Assembly: GCA_905182935.1 (NCBI GenBank)
Contig: CAJJDL010000176.1
Location: forward strand, 1 to 6,473
DNA length: 6,473 nt
Origin: an uncultured Nitrospinaceae bacterium
GTDB lineage: Bacteria > Nitrospinota > Nitrospinia > Nitrospinales > VA-1
Direction: 5' to 3'
The position numbers and the translations under genes are program-made. Under the pieces are notes generated by a model. That model ran no database searches and was not told the DNA's origin. It was given only the letters and a program-made list of their open reading frames with translations. Of this stretch, positions 1 to 4,956 are shown in pieces (the stretch's first letter is position 1; each line of letters begins with the position of its first letter).

Positions 1-1
1 A

Positions 2-667
2 TATGAGCAGGTGGTAGAGGTGTTAGAGCCAGGTGAGCGTATTCAGTTTACAGGAGAAGTTGAAGATAATAATAACTCACTTTCGTATACTATACAGGTT
101 GGTGAAAAAGATCTTTCTCTGATGGCAAAAGCTTCTTTAATTGCATCTATAGTAGAAAGTGATTTTTATACTCAAATGAGGACTAATCAGCAATTAGGTT
201 ATATTGTTTGGAGTTTTCAGCAGCGTACTGAAGAAAGAATATTCTTTAGGTTTTTAATTCAGTCATCCACCCATGGTCCTTTTGAAATGAGTAAAAGGGT
301 TAATAAATGGCTAACTTCTACAGATAAAATATTTTCTAATTTATCTGATGCAGAGTTTGAGCGACATCGGCATGCAAAAATTCTAGCCTTAGAAAAAGAG
401 GGCGATAGTATTGGTGCAGTTTTAGGAGACCTTTATAGTTTAGCCACAGATGAAGAAGGTGACTTTCAATTTAAAAAGAAATTTATAAAGGCAATTAAAG
501 GTTTAAATAAGAAAGATGTTCTGGAGAAAGCTCGGGAGCTTTTTTTAGGTAACAACACTCCACGTCTTGAAGTTTTAATGAGAGCGAAGGGCAGTAATGA
601 GCCGGTATCAGAAGGAGCAATTACTACAGTTGATCAATTTAAAAGTAGACAAAAAGGTCGGATCTAG
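2..667 (+). CDS. M16 family zinc metallopeptidase (insulysin/pitrilysin type), C-terminal fragment
   Basis: This is the 3' end of a gene whose frame is open through the left edge, so the true start lies outside the window; the GTG at 11 is only an internal valine codon. The 221 visible residues match the last domain of insulin-degrading enzyme/pitrilysin. The clearest motif is FYTQMRTNQQLGYIV, with the arginine codon at 179-181 and the tyrosine at 200-202. In human insulysin the equivalent Arg and Tyr of LRTKEQLGYIV contact the substrate. Further matches are a FRFLIQSS strand and a C-terminal helical segment ending in a PRLEVLM strand. Family members are about 900-1000 residues, with the HxxEH zinc site in the N-terminal domain, so catalytic competence cannot be judged here. 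They degrade peptides, usually in the periplasm in Gram-negatives. The gene ends at TAG 665-667, convergent with the aldolase. Family assignment is secure; substrate and location are inferred. Confidence 0.9.
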   Translation, partial: YEQVVEVLEPGERIQFTGEVEDNNNSLSYTIQVGEKDLSLMAKASLIASIVESDFYTQMRTNQQLGYIVWSFQQRTEERIFFRFLIQSSTHGPFEMSKRVNKWLTSTDKIFSNLSDAEFERHRHAKILALEKEGDSIGAVLGDLYSLATDEEGDFQFKKKFIKAIKGLNKKDVLEKARELFLGNNTPRLEVLMRAKGSNEPVSEGAITTVDQFKSRQKGRI

Positions 668-688
668 GTGTTTGTTGAATTGCAAGGA

Positions 689-705
689 TTCTTATTTATT
701 AAGAA
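689..705. other. small AT-rich hairpin in the convergent spacer
   Basis: TTCTTA at 689-694 and TAAGAA at 700-705 form a perfect 6-bp stem around a 5-base loop. It lies in the 51-bp spacer between the converging peptidase and aldolase genes, where a shared terminator is expected. The stem has only one G-C pair and neither side is followed by a clean T run, so it is at best a weak bidirectional terminator. No better candidate exists in this spacer. Confidence 0.25.
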
Positions 706-718
706 GTTAGTTTATTGA

Positions 719-2116
719 TCAAGCTGCGGCAATTTCGTGCGCTAGATTTGGCAGAATTTTAACTGGGTTAATAGTTTTTTCTGCAATTTCTACTGTGTTC
801 TCTACTTTTAATTGAGTAAATAGGTTTTCTACTTTACTCTCAAGGTCTTTGCCAATTTCTGATTTAATTTCATCCGGTAGATTCCAAAATCTGGATTTAA
901 ATTCTCCAAAGCCTTTTTTCCTTGTCTTATATATGAATTGTTCGTCTGTGTCCGTTACCTTTTTTTCTGAAGAGAATTTTTTTCTTAAATGAGCGTATAT
1001 TTCTTCTTTTAAAGTTTTTGGAAATAATTTGTGGTCATAAATCATGTTTTGAAAATCTGTTGCGAGGTGGATTTCTGCGGTTTCAAGTTCTGGAAACTTG
1101 TTAAATAGACTACCGGGTAGGGTGGACGCTCCATGTTGAACGGCTCCTGCAAGACCGTATTCTTTCTGTGAGATACGTGATAAATTTTCAAGAGTCTTGA
1201 AATCAAGGCTGACATCAACAACCTTTCCATCGGGGCCAGGTACGCCTCCATGTGAAGTTCCTGTTTGGATTGAAATTTTGCTTATAGACTGGGCGCCATT
1301 CATTGATTTTTCTAGGCAATCGTTGAAATTATCAAGATATGCTCTCAATTCATTTTCGTTGCTGTTTTCTTTTCCAACTTCCCCAATTTCGCCACCTACA
1401 GATATAGTGATTTCCTTGGGTTCTAACTCGCGGACATATTTAGTTAGTTCTACTCCAACTTCAAAGTTTGCTCGTTGTTGTTCGATGACTGTTGGCTTAG
1501 TGAGGTCCACTAATGTAGATGTATCAATATCAATGTTATAAAACCCTGCTTCAATCCCTTTTTTGATTAAACTTTTTAGACCCAACAGTTCTTCTTCTTT
1601 ATTATTTTTAAATTTTTTTGCATTTACTTGAAAATGATCGCCCTGAATAAAGACAGGACCCACGTGCTCTTCTCTAATGGCTGCACCAAGAATAACAGGT
1701 ACTATCTCGTGTGGTTGTTGAAACGTATAACCAATTTCGGACTTGGCTATTTCAAATATAAAGGATCCCGTATTTAGTTTGTGGGCAGCTCTGAAAATTG
1801 AACGACTAAAATCATAGGACATTCCTCGAATATTGATTGCGGGAACAGTAAATCCATTACATTCACCTCTTCCACGAGCTTCATACAACCCCTGAATAGA
1901 TGAAGAGATGATTCCCATTTCGATGGCAGCTGATTTTATAATGAACCGAGTAAGCCCTTTAATTTCATTAGATTTATTGAGTACTGAATTTTTTACCAGA
2001 ATGTCTATGAAATTAGTTCGTAATTGATCTGAGTTTTCAATTTTTACCACATTATTATCTAAGCCAATCACACCTTTCAGGCAATCCGTCAATTCATCTT
2101 TACTGGTAAAAAGCAT
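719..2116 (-). CDS. class II (zinc-dependent) fructose-bisphosphate aldolase family protein, long form
   Basis: The predicted 465-residue product carries the class II aldolase barrel motifs in order: GFTVPAINIRGMSYD (88-102), FIQGDHFQ (156-163), VGGEIGEVG (240-248), TGTSHGG (285-291), VQHGASTLP (326-334) and HLATDFQ (350-356). By analogy with E. coli FbaA, D160 is the catalytic acid and H161, E243, H289 and H328 are likely zinc ligands. Family members split fructose-1,6-bisphosphate or a related ketose bisphosphate into two trioses in the cytosol. This one is well over the usual 300-360 residues, with an N-terminal extension of about 87 residues and a C-terminal one of about 100. The phosphate/substrate loops differ from the textbook: GASTLP rather than GGSG, and His350 where Asn is usual, so the substrate is uncertain. 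I chose ATG 2116 over the TTG at 2131 because GGAG sits 9 bases before the ATG, and the TTG overlaps that site. It is divergent from the stress-protein gene. Confidence 0.85.
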   Translation of the reverse strand: MLFTSKDELTDCLKGVIGLDNNVVKIENSDQLRTNFIDILVKNSVLNKSNEIKGLTRFIIKSAAIEMGIISSSIQGLYEARGRGECNGFTVPAINIRGMSYDFSRSIFRAAHKLNTGSFIFEIAKSEIGYTFQQPHEIVPVILGAAIREEHVGPVFIQGDHFQVNAKKFKNNKEEELLGLKSLIKKGIEAGFYNIDIDTSTLVDLTKPTVIEQQRANFEVGVELTKYVRELEPKEITISVGGEIGEVGKENSNENELRAYLDNFNDCLEKSMNGAQSISKISIQTGTSHGGVPGPDGKVVDVSLDFKTLENLSRISQKEYGLAGAVQHGASTLPGSLFNKFPELETAEIHLATDFQNMIYDHKLFPKTLKEEIYAHLRKKFSSEKKVTDTDEQFIYKTRKKGFGEFKSRFWNLPDEIKSEIGKDLESKVENLFTQLKVENTVEIAEKTINPVKILPNLAHEIAAA

Positions 2117-2125
2117 CCTTAAATT

Positions 2126-2129
2126 CTCC
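2126..2129 (-). promoter_or_regulatory. Shine-Dalgarno site that fixes the aldolase start
   Basis: On the minus strand GGAG is followed by nine bases and then ATG at 2116, a normal ribosome-binding spacing. The alternative in-frame TTG at 2131-2129 overlaps this GGAG and has only an A/T run before it, so initiation there is unlikely. The choice removes five residues (MENLR) from the longest possible product. Confidence 0.7.
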
Positions 2130-2287
2130 AAAAAAATTAAATAATCTCATGATTAACTAAAGTGGTATTAATCGAGGTCATGTTTTGACTATACTCGGAA
2201 CTAATAAATAGCTCACTTTATAGTTCTTCGTGTTTATTTTTATAGAATAGCTTGTTATATGAAAACAATCGTATTAAATATTTTGCT

Positions 2288-2316
2288 ATTTTAGCGAATT
2301 AAATGATTACTGGCAA
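2288..2316 (-). promoter_or_regulatory. sigma70-like promoter candidate for the aldolase gene
   Basis: Read on the minus strand, TTGCCA (2316-2311, 5 of 6 to consensus) is followed by exactly 17 bases and then TAAAAT (2293-2288, 5 of 6). Transcription would start near 2281, giving a leader of about 165 bases before the aldolase ATG. It is the best-matching leftward promoter I can find. In such A/T-rich DNA, chance matches are common, hence the moderate confidence. Confidence 0.45.
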
Positions 2317-2350
2317 AAATTTAATAAAAATATTTTATTTTTTAAATTTT
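2317..2350 (-). promoter_or_regulatory. 34-bp uninterrupted A/T block, possible UP element
   Basis: Every base from 2317 to 2350 is A or T, and the block directly abuts the upstream edge of the leftward -35 hexamer at 2311-2316. Runs of A and T in this position bind the RNA polymerase alpha C-terminal domain in known UP elements, so it may strengthen the aldolase promoter. It could equally be simple low-complexity intergenic DNA or a binding site for a nucleoid protein. Confidence 0.3.
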
Positions 2351-2359
2351 CTTTATATA

Positions 2360-2378
2360 TTGATAGTTTAGCTATCAA
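2360..2378. repeat. 19-bp inverted repeat, possible operator
   Basis: TTGATAG (2360-2366) and CTATCAA (2372-2378) are perfect 7-bp arms around TTTAG. The length and symmetry suit a dimeric repressor or activator site, and it lies between the divergent promoter candidates. It lacks a following T run on either strand, so a terminator is unlikely. The half-sites resemble the TTGAT/ATCAA halves of an FNR box, but the spacing is 9 rather than 4, so it is not a standard FNR/ANR site. Confidence 0.35.
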
Positions 2379-2472
2379 AACTTAACTTTATATCTAGGTA
2401 TATAGCGAGTCTAACCACTGTTTATAGCAGTAAGAAATATTTTGTGATCATTATTTAAGTCAATCAAATGTG

Positions 2473-2500
2473 TTGACATATATTGATAAATTCATATACA
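2473..2500 (+). promoter_or_regulatory. sigma70-like promoter candidate P1 for the stress-protein gene
   Basis: A perfect -35 hexamer TTGACA (2473-2478) is followed by a 16-base spacer and TATACA (2495-2500), which matches TATAAT at 4 of 6 positions. A start near 2507 would give a leader of about 210 bases. It is probably secondary to the downstream candidate P2. Confidence 0.4.
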
Positions 2501-2555
2501 AATTATATTAAGGTAAGGTGTTTAAAAGTCTATGTATGTCGGCTAACCTTTTATA

Positions 2556-2583
2556 TTGACAGAGCTTTAGAATTTGTTAAAAT
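2556..2583 (+). promoter_or_regulatory. extended -10 promoter candidate P2 for the stress-protein gene
   Basis: A perfect TTGACA (2556-2561) is followed by a 16-base spacer and TAAAAT (2578-2583, 5 of 6). The -10 is preceded by TG at 2575-2576 plus one base, the extended -10 arrangement. This is the strongest promoter-like sequence in the window. Transcription would begin near 2590, leaving a leader of about 125 bases before the ATG at 2716. Confidence 0.55.
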
Positions 2584-2589
2584 TTCGGC

Positions 2590-2702
2590 TACTTGATTAA
2601 CATTTTCAACCCCTTTAGTTTTTTTCAGTTTTTATCGTTTTCATTGTTTTTCAATTTCGAATTACTAAAATATTATTTCTTGCCCTTTAGGCAGTTATTA
2701 AA
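2590..2702 (+). other. U-rich 5' leader of the stress-protein mRNA
   Basis: Downstream of P2 the sequence is strongly pyrimidine-biased. T tracts at 2619-2625, 2629-2633, 2638-2641 and 2647-2651 recur about every nine bases. A small hairpin (TGCC 2681-2684, GGCA 2690-2693, 5-base loop) sits just before the ribosome-binding site. An unstructured U-rich leader could bind Hfq or ribosomal protein S1, or affect Rho loading; these are inferences. The octamer CCCTTTAG occurs twice (2611-2618 and 2683-2690). No known riboswitch fold is recognisable. Confidence 0.35.
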
Positions 2703-2707
2703 AGAGG
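2702..2707 (+). promoter_or_regulatory. ribosome-binding site of the stress-protein gene
   Basis: AAGAGG ends eight bases before the ATG at 2716, good Shine-Dalgarno spacing that supports this start. The next residues (FDSIYLPVDNS) are the usual first beta strand of a universal stress domain, so nothing is missing at the N terminus. Confidence 0.75.
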
Positions 2708-2715
2708 TTTAAGAC

Positions 2716-4785
2716 ATGTTTGATTCCATTTATTTGCCGGTTGATAATTCTGACTACTCTAATGAGTGTGTAGATATTGGTTTGGCGTTAGCTCAGAAAT
2801 TTGGTTCAACTATTGTAGCTAGTCATGTTTACGCTGCAAAAATGCATGATGTTCGCTTTCGGCAAATGGAAAGTGGTCTACCTGAGGAATATCAGGATGA
2901 ATCAGAGCTAGAAAAGCAACGTAACATCCATGATCAACTAATTACAAAAGGAATGGAAGTTATTACCGATTCGTATATTGATGTTCCTAAAGATAAATGT
3001 AAACAATTAAACATTCCTTTTGAGGGGAAATCTCTTGAGGGTAGAAACTATTTAGAACTGGTTAGAGATATTAAAGAGTCTAATTACGATTTAGTAATTA
3101 TGGGGGCTTTAGGCTTAGGCGCAATAAAAGATAGTTTAGTCGGTACAGTTACAGAAAGAGTTGTTAGAAGAATACAGACAGATACATTACTCGTTAAATA
3201 TTTACCAGAAATTCATGGAGAGCGTACTTCAAGCGATAAAATTGTTGTTGCGGTAGATGGAAGTCAGCAATCATTTGGTGGTTTAATTACGGGAATTGAA
3301 TTATCAAAGGCATTGAACAAACCTTTAGAAATCATCTCCACCTTTGATCCTTATTTTCACTACGCGATGTTTAACAGTCTGACTGGTGTTTTGTCGAGAG
3401 AAGCTTCTAAGGTATTTAAGTTTGAGCAACAAGAAAAACTTCATGAAGATATTATTGATAAGGGGTTAGCTAAAATTTATCAGGCTCATCTTGAAATCTC
3501 CAAAAAAATTGTTGAAGAAGCTGATATGGAATGCACTATCCGACTACTAGATGGCAAGGTTTTTGAGAAAGTTCTGCAATATGCTCGAGAAGAAAACCCC
3601 TATCTCTTAATACTTGGTCGAATTGGCGTTCACAGTGGACCGGAAATGGATATTGGTGGTAATGCGGAAAACCTAATGAGAATGGTGCCGTGCAATGTCT
3701 TGTTATCTAGTCGTACTCATAAGCCTACTATTGATATGCAAGCTGAGGAAAGTATTGAGTGGACTGCTGAGGGTCGAGAGCGTTTGCTGAAAATTCCTGG
3801 GTTTGTTCGTCCAATGGCAACATCAGCCATACTCCGTTATGCTTTAGAGCGGGGTCATAGCATGATTACTTCTGGAGTAATTACTGAAGCAGTGGAAAAT
3901 ATTCTTCCTGCTGGAGCGATGCAGGCGATGCGTCAAATTGGTGAAAAAATTAAAGAAGACGGTGTGGATCCAGAGTCTAATGATGTCTTAAAGGATTATA
4001 AAGAACAAATGATGGAAGCTCATGCAGGAGATAATACTGAAGAGAAAAAACCGTCTACTGAGACTGCAAGTAATGCTGAAGAAGGCAAGGTTGAAGTAAG
4101 CGCTGAACATGTAGCCGTTACTAAAGATGGAAGAAACTCTAATGGGGCTCAGGTTTCAAATGTGACTTTTCAGTGTAAACATTGCAATACTTTTATGGAA
4201 GGTAATGTTGTTAAATGCTATGTATGTGGATCTGAAGGAGAGAATATAGTTCCTGTCTGGAAGGCCGGATTTGAACCAGGAGAAATAGAAAAGGGTGGCA
4301 TTAAAAAAGTAGTTACTTTTGATGATAAAACTGTTCAGTGGACTCAAGACGCATTAAATAAGTTAGACGAATATCCTGAGGGACATGTTCGTCGTAGAGC
4401 CCAAGCAAGGGTTGAAAAAAATGCACGTATACAAAATATTGAAACGATCTCTAAATCATTTTTGGTTCAGATTCTGACTGAGAAAATTATAAAAAAACCA
4501 GAAGAAAATAAAGCTCTTGATGGTTATATGGAAGATGATGAGCCTCAGGTTACAGATTTTATATGGACTGACAAGGCAAACGCAAGGTTAGAGCTAGTTC
4601 CTAAAGGGTTTATGAGAGATAATACTCAGAATAGGGTAATGGCATACGCCCATGACAAAAATATAAAAGAAATTACTTTAGAGGTTTGCGAGGCAGGGAT
4701 TAAAGATTCTGTTAAAATGATGGAAGAAGCGATTGCCAATGGAGCCACCTTGGAAGATTTTTTGCCTAAAAAGGTAAATGCTTAA
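2716..4785 (+). CDS. tandem universal stress protein fused to three PCP_red domains and a zinc ribbon
   Basis: The 689-residue product has no signal peptide or membrane helix and is probably cytosolic. Usp domain 1 (about 3-163) opens with IYLPVDNS (5-12) and carries the ATP-binding pattern G-x2-G-x9-G-T at G130, G133, G143 and T144. Usp domain 2 (about 174-333) opens with IVVAVDGS (176-183); its pattern is G301, G304, G314, with Gly315 where Ser/Thr is usual. Three PCP_red-like units follow at about 349-396, 542-589 and 617-664. Each begins W-T, has a Pro 12 residues later, then a V/M-R pair, and a distal I-[TS] motif. PCP_red is known from the C-terminal part of the BchB/ChlB subunit of dark-operative protochlorophyllide reductase. 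Between units 1 and 2 lie an acidic, low-complexity linker (about 415-475) and a zinc ribbon (C487, C490, C501, C504). I infer a nucleotide-sensing stress or redox role; its partner is unknown, and no photosynthesis gene is nearby. It is flanked by its own promoters and terminator, so it is probably monocistronic. Confidence 0.85.
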   Translation: MFDSIYLPVDNSDYSNECVDIGLALAQKFGSTIVASHVYAAKMHDVRFRQMESGLPEEYQDESELEKQRNIHDQLITKGMEVITDSYIDVPKDKCKQLNIPFEGKSLEGRNYLELVRDIKESNYDLVIMGALGLGAIKDSLVGTVTERVVRRIQTDTLLVKYLPEIHGERTSSDKIVVAVDGSQQSFGGLITGIELSKALNKPLEIISTFDPYFHYAMFNSLTGVLSREASKVFKFEQQEKLHEDIIDKGLAKIYQAHLEISKKIVEEADMECTIRLLDGKVFEKVLQYAREENPYLLILGRIGVHSGPEMDIGGNAENLMRMVPCNVLLSSRTHKPTIDMQAEESIEWTAEGRERLLKIPGFVRPMATSAILRYALERGHSMITSGVITEAVENILPAGAMQAMRQIGEKIKEDGVDPESNDVLKDYKEQMMEAHAGDNTEEKKPSTETASNAEEGKVEVSAEHVAVTKDGRNSNGAQVSNVTFQCKHCNTFMEGNVVKCYVCGSEGENIVPVWKAGFEPGEIEKGGIKKVVTFDDKTVQWTQDALNKLDEYPEGHVRRRAQARVEKNARIQNIETISKSFLVQILTEKIIKKPEENKALDGYMEDDEPQVTDFIWTDKANARLELVPKGFMRDNTQNRVMAYAHDKNIKEITLEVCEAGIKDSVKMMEEAIANGATLEDFLPKKVNA

Positions 4786-4815
4786 AAGAGGCACTTTTTT
4801 TTACTGAAATTGGTG

Positions 4816-4834
4816 TCGAGAGAGTATTTCTCGA
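4816..4834. other. short hairpin in the stress-protein 3' region
   Basis: TCGAGA (4816-4821) and TCTCGA (4829-4834) are perfect arms; inner G-U and A-T pairs extend the stem to 8 bp around a 3-base loop (4824-4826). No T run follows, so it is not a terminator by itself. It lies 30 bases after the stop codon and upstream of the true terminator, so it may protect the mRNA 3' end. Confidence 0.4.
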
Positions 4835-4868
4835 TGACCCTAACTATTTGCCTAAAAACAAGTATTAT

Positions 4869-4917
4869 AAAAGCCTCTAATGTGTTGATTTAAAGTCAAT
4901 ACTTAGGGGCTTTTTTT
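4869..4917 (+). terminator. strong intrinsic terminator of the stress-protein gene
   Basis: AAAAGCCTCTAA (4869-4880) pairs with TTAGGGGCTTTT (4903-4914) with one G-U pair. After a single bulged T (4881), the stem continues as GTGTTGATT (4882-4890) with AGTCAATAC (4894-4902), two of whose pairs are G-U, around the loop TAA. That makes about 21 bp, followed by a T7 run (4911-4917). The A run at the base could let it act leftward too, but no leftward gene ends here. Confidence 0.88.
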
Positions 4918-4956
4918 ATTAAGAGTTACTTTGTAGTTAATCCCATCCACTTGTTA

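Larger units (their letters stand above)
2132..2715. other. divergent, AT-rich intergenic control region (584 bp) with no convincing gene
   Basis: This gap separates the divergent aldolase (leftward) and stress-protein (rightward) genes. It is markedly richer in A+T than the coding regions. I see a leftward promoter candidate (2288-2316) backed by a 34-bp all-A/T block, a 19-bp inverted repeat (2360-2378), two rightward promoter candidates (2473-2500 and 2556-2583) and a pyrimidine-rich leader ending in a small hairpin (2681-2693). Short open frames exist (for example 2303-2371) but lack ribosome-binding sites. No tRNA or recognisable riboswitch was found. Confidence 0.7.

Noticed and set aside
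1042..1251. 69-codon minus-strand open frame inside the aldolase gene
   Set aside because: It overlaps the aldolase in another frame on the same strand and shows no motif or ribosome-binding site.
1197..1541. 114-codon plus-strand open frame inside the aldolase gene
   Set aside because: It is antisense to a gene with clear family motifs, and its own translation is low-complexity Ser/Leu-rich with no recognisable domain.
2259..2294. 11-codon open frame that could be a leader peptide
   Set aside because: It has no ribosome-binding site, no run of a regulatory amino acid and no attenuator after it.
2303..2371. 22-codon hydrophobic open frame in the divergent region, reminiscent of type I toxin peptides
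   Set aside because: No Shine-Dalgarno precedes it, and A/T-only DNA naturally encodes Phe, Ile, Leu, Tyr, Asn and Lys. It also overlaps the leftward promoter candidate.
4156..4347. 63-codon minus-strand frame inside the stress-protein gene
   Set aside because: It is antisense to the conserved zinc-ribbon and PCP_red coding sequence, with no support of its own.
2716..4785. Assignment as a protochlorophyllide reductase subunit
   Set aside because: The PCP_red modules could trigger this name in automatic annotation, but the nitrogenase-like catalytic region of BchB is absent and the N-terminal half is two Usp domains.
2698..4791. 10-base direct repeat TTAAAAGAGG just before the stress gene start (2698-2707) and over its stop (4782-4791)
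   Set aside because: Ten-base repeats are expected by chance in AT-rich DNA of this length, and the first copy is explained as the ribosome-binding site. There is no transposase or other sign of insertion.
4784..4802. A-rich/T8 segment right after the stress gene stop as a terminator
   Set aside because: The only stem is AAAAG/CTTTT with a single G-C pair; the real terminator is clearly at 4869-4917.
4761..4858. 12-base direct repeat TTTGCCTAAAAA at 4761-4772 and 4847-4858
   Set aside because: Flanking sequence does not extend the similarity and the second copy is non-coding. A chance or small duplication origin cannot be separated and no function is suggested.
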